DNA from: Paenibacillus sp. DMB20
GTDB lineage: Bacteria; Bacillota; Bacilli; Paenibacillales; Paenibacillaceae
Direction of reading: 5' to 3'
Assembly: GCF_000987955.1 (NCBI RefSeq)
Contig: NZ_LAZU01000053.1
Span: forward strand, 307,967-371,966
Length of the DNA: 64,000 nt
The notes under the pieces are model-generated. The model had not been told where the DNA came from. It did no database searches and was given only the letters and a program-made list of their open reading frames with translations. The position numbers were made by a program, and so were the translations under genes. Below are positions 1-7,213 of this stretch, piece by piece; within the stretch, counting starts at the first letter, position 1; every line of letters begins with the position of its first letter.

Positions 1-21
1 AAACGCCTACAGGAGGAACGA

Positions 22-216
22 TTGGACCCGGTGGTAACTTTACTTGCTACCGCAGCCGGTAGGCCACTGAGGGCCAAAGAAAAGCGCCTTATAGAGTCCC
101 TACCGGACAAGCAAATGAACGTGTTTGCGGATCTGATGGCGGATGTCGTAAACGGCCTGAACAAAGCGGCCAGCTTCTATCCTACCCATGGATACGGACA
201 TTATTTCGAGGATTAA
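22..216 (+). CDS. small phage protein, unknown function
   Basis: 64 codons starting at TTG, chosen because an AGGAGG site sits 6 bases upstream. The product has a basic, Arg/Lys-rich N-terminal half and a C-terminal stretch rich in aromatic residues and His/Gly. I do not recognise a family. It is the first complete gene of the early array. Confidence 0.6.
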   Translation: MDPVVTLLATAAGRPLRAKEKRLIESLPDKQMNVFADLMADVVNGLNKAASFYPTHGYGHYFED

Positions 217-245
217 CCCATTAACCCCCAAAGGAGCGATAAACG

Positions 246-518
246 ATGCAAACAGTAAAAGTTAAGTTGATGATCACAGAAACACTGAAATATGACCGTG
301 AGGTTATCGTAGAGGTTCCAGCACATATGACAGAAAGAGATATTGAGGAGGCTTTAAATAAGGCAGAAAGAAATTATGGTTTCGATGGGGTTGACGGTAT
401 CGTTCATGCCCTAAAAAGACAAGGAATTACATGTCCAGACGGGTTTGATCAGGACTTATCTTCTCCAAATTCAGTTGAAGCAGAGTGCTATGACTATGAG
501 GTTTACGACGAAATCTAA
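246..518 (+). CDS. small acidic phage protein
   Basis: 90 codons from ATG, preceded by AAAGGAGCGATAA, the ribosome-binding cassette that recurs before several neighbours. The product begins with a beta-strand-like segment (TVKVKLMITETLKYDREV) and ends strongly acidic with several Tyr residues. No family recognised; acidic small proteins in phage early regions are often host-takeover or mimic proteins, but nothing here proves that. Confidence 0.65.
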   Translation: MQTVKVKLMITETLKYDREVIVEVPAHMTERDIEEALNKAERNYGFDGVDGIVHALKRQGITCPDGFDQDLSSPNSVEAECYDYEVYDEI

Positions 519-539
519 CTACTATAGGAGAGATAAAGG

Positions 540-716
540 ATGAAACCCAACAAGATGCAAGACCCTAAAGTAAAGGCGGCAATTCGTTTGCTACAAGCAA
601 AAGGAATCACCATCGAAGAAATTGAGGAAGCATATCGATACTATGATCGGATTAAGCGAAGTCAGGATCATCTACTAGCAGGCTTAACCTCCCATACCAA
701 TTCAAAGGAGCGATAA
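540..716 (+). CDS. small phage protein
   Basis: 58 codons from ATG behind ATAGGAGAGATAA. The predicted product is helical (AAIRLLQAKGITIEEIEEAY) and resembles a short helix-turn-helix-sized unit, but I cannot assign a family. The gene's own 3' end contains the AAAGGAGCGATAA ribosome site of the next gene, so its TAA stop is part of that cassette. Confidence 0.6.
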   Translation: MKPNKMQDPKVKAAIRLLQAKGITIEEIEEAYRYYDRIKRSQDHLLAGLTSHTNSKER

Positions 717-718
717 AG

Positions 719-886
719 GTGAAGGTTAAAGAACTGATTGAACTATTGAGCAAACATGATTCTGAAAGCGAGGTTCAATTTGGAATATGGGACCCAGAAA
801 CAAGCGAAGCAAAAGAAACATTCACGATTATAGATGTCAGCCGCTATGACCCCTTTGATCCTGTTTTGTATATCTGGGACAAATAG
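719..886 (+). CDS. small phage protein
   Basis: 55 codons from GTG, with AAAGGAG ten bases upstream inside the end of the previous gene. The N-terminus (VKVKELIELLSKHD) followed by a Trp/Asp-containing beta region is a common layout of small phage proteins that begin 'KVKELIELL'. Function unknown. Confidence 0.6.
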   Translation: MKVKELIELLSKHDSESEVQFGIWDPETSEAKETFTIIDVSRYDPFDPVLYIWDK

Positions 887-962
887 TCTACCCCCATACC
901 CCATATAACGATGTACGGCGATTAGCAGGCACACTACGAGTGACATAAAGGCGGTGATTGGC

Positions 963-1154
963 GTGAAATTAGTGAAGTTGAAAGAGGTAGTCAAGGACTT
1001 GGAAAAGCTAAAAGACAGCTATGATGATTTACGCTTATTAATCACGGATCAAGTTAGAGATAATCAAATCGCAGAAGCGAGAAGCAACTTTGAAAAGCTT
1101 GAAAGCTTGGGAGCAGCCATTGAACATATGGAAAACTTGAATGTTCAAATATAG
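963..1154 (+). CDS. small coiled-coil phage protein
   Basis: 63 codons from the GTG at 963, preferred over an in-frame GTG at 954 because AAAGGCGGTGA then lies at proper distance. The whole product is predicted helical and charged (LKEVVKDLEKLKDSYDDL), consistent with a short coiled coil. Function unknown. Confidence 0.55.
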   Translation: MKLVKLKEVVKDLEKLKDSYDDLRLLITDQVRDNQIAEARSNFEKLESLGAAIEHMENLNVQI

Positions 1155-1211
1155 GCAAGGCTTCACGGTTCGAGCAGTTATAAATCATACCCCATATAAG
1201 GAGAGATAACA

Positions 1212-1487
1212 ATGAGCAAAACAATAGTTTTTGACCCTCCGAAAGAATTCATCGACAAAACGGTAAAAGGAATTGCAGATAAACATCCCGACAGCATGAT
1301 TGTTCTAGCTCCATTCGCCGGTAACATATCCACACACGCGCCAACCAAGACAGGTAAATACAAAGGCTATCATCGGATGAAACTTGAAATCTTGATACCG
1401 GAAGAGGCGATCAAGGGTGAAGACGCTCTTAATGATTTCGGAGCATTTGCGGTTCTGAGACTGCCAATCGGGTACAGGATCACTTGA
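1212..1487 (+). CDS. small phage protein
   Basis: 91 codons from ATG behind AAGGAGAGATAACA. Mixed alpha/beta composition with no Cys cluster and no membrane segment. No family recognised. It is separated from the next gene by a second copy of the GGAGAGATAACA cassette. Confidence 0.6.
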   Translation: MSKTIVFDPPKEFIDKTVKGIADKHPDSMIVLAPFAGNISTHAPTKTGKYKGYHRMKLEILIPEEAIKGEDALNDFGAFAVLRLPIGYRIT

Positions 1488-1509
1488 TTAAGAGCGAGGA
1501 GAGATAACA

Positions 1510-1719
1510 ATGAAAGCCAAAATCACAATAACCCTTGAGTGCGAATATGAAATTCGCTCCGAGTACTACAAAGGCATTACGGAAGTGCCTGACAATGATC
1601 AAGATCGATTGGAATACGACATATTGATGGCAAAAGAAGACCATTGGATGTTTTTAGAAAACGGGGACTGGAAACTGAAAGAGGTAACGGGCCAGTTGCT
1701 GGAGGATGATAACCAATGA
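1510..1719 (+). CDS. small phage protein
   Basis: 69 codons from ATG behind GAGGAGAGATAACA. The product starts with a beta-hairpin-like KAKITITLECEYEIRSEYY and is acidic towards the end. Its stop overlaps the start of the following gene (ATGA), implying translational coupling. Function unknown. Confidence 0.6.
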   Translation: MKAKITITLECEYEIRSEYYKGITEVPDNDQDRLEYDILMAKEDHWMFLENGDWKLKEVTGQLLEDDNQ

Positions 1720-1946
1720 GCGAACAGAACAAGATAGACGAGATAAAAGCCTATGTTGAACTTTGTGAAGAAGAAGGCTACAAATTTCAACATCTTGATA
1801 ACCTCAAATACCTATTACAAGAGATCGAACGCAAGGATGAAGCGCTGAGGTTCTACGCGGACGAGGACAATTACTTTTATCCAGGAATGCGAGACAAAAC
1901 AGACGTAGAAGTAGACTGCGGCCAACGCGCTAGGGAAGCCCTATAA
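1716..1946 (+). CDS. small acidic helical phage protein
   Basis: 76 codons starting in the ATGA overlap with the preceding gene; GGAGG lies inside that gene's end. Predicted helical, acidic, with a segment (LLQEIERKDEALRFYADE) very like the 'ERKDEALRFYA' motif of ead/Ea22-type small phage proteins. The precise function of that group is unknown. Confidence 0.6.
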   Translation: MSEQNKIDEIKAYVELCEEEGYKFQHLDNLKYLLQEIERKDEALRFYADEDNYFYPGMRDKTDVEVDCGQRAREAL

Positions 1947-1968
1947 ACCCAAGGAGGGATAAGACGGA

Positions 1969-2166
1969 ATGAAGGCGCACCGACAAATCAGAAGTAAACG
2001 AGTTAGTTCGGAAACGGGAGTGGCGGTTACGGTTGCTGAATCCTATGAACCAGGACGTTTTGAAAAATGCCTGATGGAAATGGAACGACTGCTTAAGCCG
2101 TTTGCTCCGGATGAACGGAAAAGTATTGTGGCTGCTTTAGCAAGAAATATGGTCAAGGAGGGATAA
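1969..2166 (+). CDS. small basic phage protein
   Basis: 65 codons from ATG after AAGGAGGGATAA. The N-terminal 15 residues are highly basic and the remainder helical (ERLLKPFAPDERKSIVAALA). Its end carries another AAGGAGGGATAA site for the next gene. Function unknown. Confidence 0.6.
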   Translation: MKAHRQIRSKRVSSETGVAVTVAESYEPGRFEKCLMEMERLLKPFAPDERKSIVAALARNMVKEG

Positions 2167-2172
2167 GGTGGA

Positions 2173-2409
2173 ATGGATAGACTGGATGAATCGAGATTAT
2201 CTGAGTTGTATGATGCAGCAGACAAAGCGCGTGGATTAGAAGCGCACTTAAGCAACGAGGTTTTTGATTTGATATCAGCTGTAGAAGGATCTTATTCCGA
2301 GGTAGATAGACTACGGAAGGCCATTGAAGAAGCCTTAGATCGTATATGCAACGTCCAACCTAATGCAGCAGGATTTATTCTTGCAGAAGCTTTAAAGGAA
2401 AAAGATTAA
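2173..2409 (+). CDS. small acidic helical phage protein
   Basis: 78 codons from ATG, ribosome site AAGGAGGGATAAGG in the end of the previous gene. Almost wholly helical and acidic, no Cys or membrane segment. No family recognised. Confidence 0.6.
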   Translation: MDRLDESRLSELYDAADKARGLEAHLSNEVFDLISAVEGSYSEVDRLRKAIEEALDRICNVQPNAAGFILAEALKEKD

Positions 2410-2498
2410 ACCCTATACGGCTGCCGCTATCGCTGAGCATATTCGTTCGACTCGATGGCGGCTATGCCGCAAAACCAAAAGTGAAAGAAGGAAGACAT

Positions 2499-2822
2499 AT
2501 GGACAAGGAACCTTTTTCGTATAAATATACCCGACCATGCCTTGATTGGTTCGATTGGGTATCGGTAGAGATAAAACCGGACGATTACTGTTATTTTCGG
2601 ATTGAGCGTCGATTTGGTCCTTCGTGGTGGTTGATTGGGATGAACCCGAAAAATGAACCAAAGTACCATTGGAAAGAGGAGCAAATTGGAGAAATAAGCG
2701 ATTATGACCTACGGCGCTTTATACAGTGGGCTAAATCAGAAAGTGGGAGCAAGATTATCGAAGTGAAGGCCATTAGTGGATCGTTTGACATTATCGAAGA
2801 AATATTGAAGTTCTCAGCATGA
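2499..2822 (+). CDS. Trp-rich phage protein, unknown
   Basis: 107 codons from the ATG at 2,499, chosen over an in-frame ATG at 2,481 because GAAGGAAG lies just before it. The product is rich in Trp, Tyr and Phe in its first 60 residues. Last codons overlap the next gene (ATGA). Function unknown. Confidence 0.55.
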   Translation: MDKEPFSYKYTRPCLDWFDWVSVEIKPDDYCYFRIERRFGPSWWLIGMNPKNEPKYHWKEEQIGEISDYDLRRFIQWAKSESGSKIIEVKAISGSFDIIEEILKFSA

Positions 2823-2977
2823 TTGCATCTCATAGGCCGAAGGCTCCGATTCGACCGAAATACCCAGTGAAACGGGGGCCGCATAAGGCCGTTATCCATC
2901 CCTTTAGAGAGGAAGAAGAGAATATATGGAAGGCTACATTAGCCGAGAATTTAGGATTTGGTGTGGCAAATGCATAG
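2819..2977 (+). CDS. small Pro/Arg-rich phage protein
   Basis: 52 codons, start in an ATGA overlap with the preceding gene. The first half is Pro/Arg/Lys rich, the second acidic then Ala/Leu rich. The following gene starts inside it in another frame (overlap 2,926-2,977). Coding status rests on the overlaps and compact spacing alone. Confidence 0.45.
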   Translation: MIASHRPKAPIRPKYPVKRGPHKAVIHPFREEEENIWKATLAENLGFGVANA

Positions 2978-3105
2978 AGTCGAGTCAACATAGCTGCTCC
3001 AGAAAGGCATTAGCCGAGAAACACTTTAGGAAAAATGGATGGAGGAAAACGAAGAAACAAGGCTGGGTTTGTCCGGAATGCTATAAGAAGCGATACGAAG
3101 GGTGA
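2926..3105 (+). CDS. small zinc-ribbon-like phage protein
   Basis: 59 codons from ATG with GAGGAAGAAGAG upstream. The product has paired cysteines near both ends (WCGKC at residues 13-17 and VCPEC near 50), suggesting one zinc site, with a basic middle. Function unknown; may bind nucleic acid. Confidence 0.55.
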   Translation: MEGYISREFRIWCGKCIESSQHSCSRKALAEKHFRKNGWRKTKKQGWVCPECYKKRYEG

Positions 3106-3111
3106 GAAGAT

Positions 3112-3330
3112 ATGAAATCATGTCCTCATTGCGGTAATACCGAATCATATTACGTTAAGCAAAGAGTGAAGGGAAATATAAATTTTTATATTAACTATGA
3201 CGGAACGGAAGCAGGTAACACGGAAATGTATGATTATTTGCAATACACAACCTTAAAATACGGATACTGTTCAGGATGTCATAAACGACTCTTTAAGGTA
3301 GACGAAAACATGCGTCCTTTGGAGGGGTAG
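3112..3330 (+). CDS. small zinc-ribbon protein
   Basis: 72 codons from ATG behind GGTGAGAAGAT. The N-terminal CPHCG and a C-terminal CSGCH form a four-cysteine zinc ribbon separated by a Tyr-rich beta region. Third zinc-type ORF candidate in the early array. Function unknown; the fold suggests nucleic-acid or protein binding. Confidence 0.65.
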   Translation: MKSCPHCGNTESYYVKQRVKGNINFYINYDGTEAGNTEMYDYLQYTTLKYGYCSGCHKRLFKVDENMRPLEG

Positions 3331-3332
3331 AT

Positions 3333-3635
3333 ATGAATAACCAAAAAAAGCTAGAGCTGAAGCGTGAACAAGTAGCCGAATTTCTAAAGGCAGCCCGAGC
3401 GGATCTGACAGAAGATGATTGGAAAGATGCAGACTTAATCACCGTTCTTCAATGGGCCTTGCCGACTTATCAGAAATGGACCAATCACGGAACATGGAAC
3501 GACACCCCACCAGTACCCACCACCTCCATTAAGCCGGGAGATACACGCCAGCTGCTTCATAACACGATTAAGGTGATGACAGATCAGCAGGTTCAGATGG
3601 TTGCGAAAAGCCTTGGTTTGGAGGTAGTGGAATGA
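3333..3635 (+). CDS. phage protein, unknown
   Basis: 100 codons from ATG behind GGAGGGGTAGAT. Helical N-terminus (KREQVAEFLKAARADLTEDDW), a Pro/Thr linker around residues 65-72, and a C-terminal helix. No family recognised. Stop overlaps the next gene (ATGA). Confidence 0.6.
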   Translation: MNNQKKLELKREQVAEFLKAARADLTEDDWKDADLITVLQWALPTYQKWTNHGTWNDTPPVPTTSIKPGDTRQLLHNTIKVMTDQQVQMVAKSLGLEVVE

Positions 3636-3805
3636 AGATAAGAATCACCGGGAGTAGTCCGGTAGGGACTCAATACCCGATTTACCACTTAATAGGACAG
3701 GAATTCGAAGTGAAAGATTCCGATAAGGACGGGTACTATATCGGCTACGGAGAAACAGGACTCTATTTCATACATTCTTGTGAGTGTGAGGTGGTAGTGG
3801 AATGA
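3632..3805 (+). CDS. small beta-rich phage protein
   Basis: 57 codons, start in an ATGA overlap behind GGAGGTAGTGG. The product is beta-rich with a compact pattern (GQEFEVKDSDKDGYYIGY) typical of small SH3-like or KOW-like barrels. It ends in the same GAGGTAGTGG-like sequence used to start the next gene. Function unknown. Confidence 0.55.
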   Translation: MKIRITGSSPVGTQYPIYHLIGQEFEVKDSDKDGYYIGYGETGLYFIHSCECEVVVE

Positions 3806-4167
3806 GTAGAGACTGGCAAAAGGATATGGAACTGTGTAAGCAAACTGACGGCAACAGCCCTTGGTCGAGGGAGTTGTTAATGGCAGAACAGCCAGACATC
3901 ACAATCTATTGGCTCCAACAATACACAGCAGAAAAAGAACGGGCAGATAAGGAATGCCACATAGCTAAAGAATGGATGGACGCATATTGGTCTTTACACG
4001 CTAAATACAAAGCCCTAGAAGCCCGTGAACAGAAGCTAAGGGAAGCAATAAAGTGGGTCAAACAAATGTTTGAAAGCGAATGGACGTATGAACTGGGAGT
4101 CGGTGAAGTGGTGGATGAGATCATATGCAGGTTCGAATCCCTTTATCCAAAGGAGGAAAAAATATGA
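3802..4167 (+). CDS. coiled-coil phage protein, paralogue of the next gene
   Basis: 121 codons, start overlapping the previous stop. Predicted helical throughout with the segments TAEKERADK and REQKLREAIK and the ending SLYPKEEK. The neighbouring protein at 4,164 has matching segments in the same order (TAEKERADR, REQKLREALE, SLYPKEE), so the two arose by duplication. The pattern is that of Ea22-like small phage proteins. Function unknown. Confidence 0.65.
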   Translation: MSRDWQKDMELCKQTDGNSPWSRELLMAEQPDITIYWLQQYTAEKERADKECHIAKEWMDAYWSLHAKYKALEAREQKLREAIKWVKQMFESEWTYELGVGEVVDEIICRFESLYPKEEKI

Positions 4168-4547
4168 GTAGCGCATGCGTATGCCATATAGAAGGTGAAT
4201 GGTGTTTCTATTGTGAGATGTATGTACCTTTGGAAAAAGAGTTTAAGGCGGAGAAAGAAAGCAAAACACGTTGGAAGGTATCAGCTCAGAGCGAAAAGAA
4301 ACTTGCCGAATATTGGGAAGCCCAATTCACAGCAGAGAAAGAACGTGCAGATAGGCTTGAAGAGTTTTGGAAAGATGTAGCTGCCGAACAAGCTCAATTA
4401 TATTTAGATTCATCCGAACGGGAACAGAAGTTAAGGGAAGCACTGGAATACGAAATTGAGCTTCATGTTTTAAATGGTTCAGGAGGCAGGGAGAGAGAAT
4501 TGCGTGAGTTGCTGGCATCCCTTTATCCAAAGGAGGAAACCCAATGA
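4164..4547 (+). CDS. coiled-coil phage protein with N-terminal cysteines
   Basis: 127 codons from the ATG at 4,164, chosen because AAAGGAGGAAAAAAT lies immediately upstream. N-terminal CVCHIEGEWCFYC may bind a metal; the remainder is a charged coiled coil paralogous to the previous protein. Both genes end in the same DNA sequence (CCCTTTATCCAAAGGAGGAA), which doubles as the ribosome site of the following gene. Confidence 0.65.
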   Translation: MSSACVCHIEGEWCFYCEMYVPLEKEFKAEKESKTRWKVSAQSEKKLAEYWEAQFTAEKERADRLEEFWKDVAAEQAQLYLDSSEREQKLREALEYEIELHVLNGSGGRERELRELLASLYPKEETQ

Positions 4548-4912
4548 AACGGGAAGAGATATTGTCCTTGGAGCCGGGGAGAGAATTGGACGCGCTGGTA
4601 GAACAGCATGTATTCAAAAAACAAGTTGTATGGCTCCAAGACGAGTACACCGATCCTTTTCCTGTCGTGCCTGTTTCGAAGGATGAAATCGGTTATATCG
4701 TAGACTATTCTTCATCCGAAATATCTGCTGCATGGGACGTAGAAGAGCAAATAAAGACATTAAGGCTCCATGTCGAGTACATCCAAGCACTAAGGAAAGT
4801 TGTAATGAGTACGGGTGAATATGTTGGGTTGTTCGATTATATCCACGCAACTCCTGAACAACGTTGTAAGGCCGCATTACTGGCAGTATTAGAGGAGGGA
4901 GAAACAAAGTGA
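4544..4912 (+). CDS. phage protein, unknown
   Basis: 122 codons, ATGA overlap with the preceding gene and AAAGGAGGAAACCC upstream. Helical C-terminal half (LRLHVEYIQALRKVVMSTGEY). No family recognised; ends in an overlap with the next GTG-starting gene. Confidence 0.6.
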   Translation: MKREEILSLEPGRELDALVEQHVFKKQVVWLQDEYTDPFPVVPVSKDEIGYIVDYSSSEISAAWDVEEQIKTLRLHVEYIQALRKVVMSTGEYVGLFDYIHATPEQRCKAALLAVLEEGETK

Positions 4913-5172
4913 TCATCGGTATAGATTTATCCAATAAACCAGATAGAACAACGATCCATACAAGAATCAATGACAAGAAAAGAATCTCTAGCTGCTTCAG
5001 AAAGTTCGCAAATGCTCATTTTGAAAAATGGGGATGGGAAACGTTCTTGTGGGACGGTGATCAGATAGCTGTGGAATACGCTGTATTGGACAGTGCGGAT
5101 GAAGTAGTTAAATTGCACGCTAAGATACTGAACGCACACTCCATCAACCTTCCAGGGGAGGAAACAGAATGA
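4909..5172 (+). CDS. small phage protein
   Basis: 87 codons from GTG in a GTGA overlap, with GAGGAGGGAGAAAC upstream. The N-terminus reads like a short beta-hairpin beginning IIGIDLSNKPDRTT, a motif that recalls the start of RNase-H-fold proteins, but the protein is too short for that fold. Function unknown. Confidence 0.55.
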   Translation: MIIGIDLSNKPDRTTIHTRINDKKRISSCFRKFANAHFEKWGWETFLWDGDQIAVEYAVLDSADEVVKLHAKILNAHSINLPGEETE

Positions 5173-5285
5173 CCATAGTAGATTGGATGTTTGAACATCC
5201 TTGGATGACATTTTTTATATGCATAGCGTTCGCTGGAGCAATTGGGGATATCGGATCAAAAATAGGCAGAAAAAGAGACAAATAG
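5169..5285 (+). CDS. single-pass membrane mini-protein
   Basis: 38 codons, start in an ATGA overlap behind GGGGAGGAAACAG. One hydrophobic segment (MTFFICIAFAGAIG) followed by a basic tail (KIGRKRDK), i.e. a bitopic membrane peptide with cytoplasmic C-terminus by the positive-inside rule. Function unknown. Confidence 0.55.
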   Translation: MTIVDWMFEHPWMTFFICIAFAGAIGDIGSKIGRKRDK

Positions 5286-5304
5286 AGGTCAAGGAGTGAT
5301 AACA

Positions 5305-5487
5305 GTGACACCTGAGCAGCAGTTACGGCTATGGGAGGACGAATTGGCGCTCGCCACACAGGACCTATGGACGGCAGAACGCCTGGACGACCGCGGCGGC
5401 ATAGCCTGGAACGAGGAACGGATCCGGTGGGCGAAGATACAGATTAACAACCTAACGGACCTGGATAAGCATAAGAAAGGGGCATAG
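5305..5487 (+). CDS. small helical phage protein
   Basis: 60 codons from GTG at 5,305, chosen over GTG at 5,296 because CAAGGAGTGATAACA fits the later start. Fully helical and charged (LWEDELALATQDLWTAER). Directly precedes the replication initiator gene by 4 bases, so it is probably co-transcribed with it. Function unknown. Confidence 0.55.
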   Translation: MTPEQQLRLWEDELALATQDLWTAERLDDRGGIAWNEERIRWAKIQINNLTDLDKHKKGA

Positions 5488-5491
5488 GTAC

Positions 5492-6454
5492 ATGGCCAGA
5501 AAGGTTTACGTATCAAGCGACATGTCGGCAGACGAAACCTTAATCGACATCGCTGAAATCGATCCCGTGGCTAACCTGCTCTGGCCGTGGTTTATCACAG
5601 CCTTTGACGATTGGGGGCGGGCCCAAGCTGCACCAAAGCGGATCAAGAATACCATTTTTCCGGCAAACGATTTAGTAACCGTTGAAACTATTAATAATGC
5701 ACTGTCTTTATATCACGACCATAAGCTTATCCAATTATATGCAGTAGATGGAAAAGAATACATGAGCATTAACCCGGAGAAATGGTTCAAGTGGCAGACA
5801 CACATCCGGAAGGAAAAGCGTGAAACGGACGGTTCAAAGTGTCCTCCGCCCGCAGAAGACGACAACAGCGCGCAACCGCGCGCAAGTGCGCGAGATATCG
5901 CGGAGAGTAGCGAGAATGCAATCAACCGCGCGGCCCTTACAGCACAAGGCGCGCGCGATAGCGCGGGATTGCGCGCAAATCTCACAGATTGCATACCTTC
6001 ACCTTCACTTTCACCTTCTCCTTCACCATCTATTAAAACATGTAGTAGTAGTAGTGGGGGCAATCCGTTCACGCTTTATGAATCTCACCAATTCGGAAAA
6101 ATAGACGACCTAACAAAAGATTTCATATGCGAGACAATCGAGACATATACCGAACCATTTGTCATAAGGGCCATGAAGGAAGCAGTCATCCAGAACAAAA
6201 TAGCGTGGAGCTATGTACAGAGCATCCTAAAGCGCTGGAAAGATACCGGACACCCTGAACCATGGACACTGGAGAAGCCACAGACACCGCAGAACACCGT
6301 GCCTTTTAACAAATATCGTAAATCGGACAAGCCGATCATTCCTGTGGCGCAAGAAGTAACCCAGGGGCAGGTCTATACAGACGAGGAATACGAAGAAGCG
6401 ATGAGACTGGCAGCTGAATTAAAGGCAAGCAAAAAAAGGAGTGTGAACGAATGA
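5492..6454 (+). CDS. DnaD-like phage replication initiator
   Basis: 320 residues. The N-terminal ~110 residues have the winged-helix layout of phage replisome organisers (WFITAFDDWGRAQAAPKRIK). A low-complexity linker (about 115-190) ends in a Ser/Pro repeat and a Ser run. A DnaD-type domain follows (about 190-255: NPFTLYESHQFGKID, and IAWSYVQSILKRWKDTG). Such proteins bind the phage origin and recruit the host helicase loader. The linker DNA contains GCGCGCAA repeats that may be that origin. Followed without a gap by a frameshifted helix-turn-helix mini-gene. Confidence 0.8.
   Translation: MARKVYVSSDMSADETLIDIAEIDPVANLLWPWFITAFDDWGRAQAAPKRIKNTIFPANDLVTVETINNALSLYHDHKLIQLYAVDGKEYMSINPEKWFKWQTHIRKEKRETDGSKCPPPAEDDNSAQPRASARDIAESSENAINRAALTAQGARDSAGLRANLTDCIPSPSLSPSPSPSIKTCSSSSGGNPFTLYESHQFGKIDDLTKDFICETIETYTEPFVIRAMKEAVIQNKIAWSYVQSILKRWKDTGHPEPWTLEKPQTPQNTVPFNKYRKSDKPIIPVAQEVTQGQVYTDEEYEEAMRLAAELKASKKRSVNE
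5868..5978. other. candidate phage replication origin (GCGCGCAA repeats)
   Basis: GCGCGCAA occurs at 5,868, 5,878 and 5,971, with further CGCG-rich near-copies between. The first two are exactly 10 bp apart. The cluster lies in the DNA coding the linker of the DnaD-like initiator, the place where lambda-like and many Gram-positive phages keep their origin iterons. Function is inferred from position and repetition only. Confidence 0.4.
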
Positions 6455-6580
6455 GCAGACGCACCCGCAAAACGAAACGACCCGCTGAACAAAGAGGGCG
6501 TAAGACGGACGCAGATTGCTAAACAACTGGGCGTTCCTAAGATCCACGTTATCCAAGAACTAATACGATTAGGAGGATGA
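6451..6580 (+). pseudogene. small helix-turn-helix protein, frameshifted
   Basis: An ATG at 6,451 overlaps the initiator's stop and opens MSRRTRKTKRP. That frame stops after 23 codons, but one base over the reading continues as LNKEGVRRTQIAKQLGVP and ends at the TGA of 6,578, five bases before the next gene. The second part is a clear helix-turn-helix (TQIAKQLGVPKIHVIQEL). One extra base in the CCC at 6,481 would explain the break. The upstream frame has no start of its own. Either an assembly indel, a decayed gene or a +1 frameshift. Confidence 0.5.
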
Positions 6581-6584
6581 AACC

Positions 6585-7049
6585 ATGAGGGACATAGTGC
6601 TTCAGGCAGTTGATAACGGGAAGCTCATAACAGAGTTCTATCCCAAGTCAAATTATAAAATTGAGATCGATTGGGACCAGAAACTAAAGTTATTTGAGTT
6701 TAATTCACGAACAGAAACGTATACCGAGTACGGTGACAACCTTCAGATGCCGGATTGGGAAGTAGTAGACGGTGGGATTATCAGATTTCCGGTCGGACTC
6801 AAGGACAGAAATGGTAAATGGATCTATGATGGCGACATTCTTGTTTTTCAAAACAAAAACATGAACAAAAGTGAATTACTCGGATACATGAAGTATGACG
6901 CAGACCGCGCATGCTGGACCTGTACCAAGACGCTTGAGGACAATGTGTACGGACTTCCATATAACGATGAATGCGACAACGGAGTTCATGATGAAAAGAA
7001 CGTTGAAATTATCGGTAACATCTACCAAAACAAGGAGCTGATCTCATGA
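6585..7049 (+). CDS. yopX: YopX family phage protein
   Basis: 154 codons from ATG behind AGGAGGATGAAACC. The middle motif FPVGLKDRNGKWIYDGDI and the ending VEIIGNIYQN are diagnostic of the YopX domain of Firmicute phages. The molecular role of YopX is not established. Its stop overlaps the next start (ATGA). Confidence 0.85.
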   Translation: MRDIVLQAVDNGKLITEFYPKSNYKIEIDWDQKLKLFEFNSRTETYTEYGDNLQMPDWEVVDGGIIRFPVGLKDRNGKWIYDGDILVFQNKNMNKSELLGYMKYDADRACWTCTKTLEDNVYGLPYNDECDNGVHDEKNVEIIGNIYQNKELIS

Positions 7050-7213
7050 ACGCATACAGCAGAAAGCACACACCTGTACCAAGACCATATGAGCCGGGGA
7101 AGATCATTACCGTGACAGAACGAGAACGCGCAGAAGCGTCGCTGAAAGAGTGGAAGGCCACGCCGGAAGAGATTAAGCAAATGCTGAGTAAATACGGAGG
7201 TGGGGCAGCGTGA
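7046..7213 (+). CDS. small phage protein
   Basis: 55 codons, ATGA overlap with yopX, CAAGGAGCTGATC upstream. Basic/Pro-rich N-terminal third, then a helix (TERERAEASLKEWKATPEEI). Ends in GGAGGTGGGGCAGC, the ribosome site of the next gene. Function unknown. Confidence 0.55.
   Translation: MNAYSRKHTPVPRPYEPGKIITVTERERAEASLKEWKATPEEIKQMLSKYGGGAA

Noticed and set aside
6000..6060. CTTCACCTTCTCC-like and TAGTAG repeats as a possible CRISPR or regulatory array
   Set aside because: They are short coding microsatellites (Ser/Pro and Ser runs) in the initiator's linker; no spacer structure.
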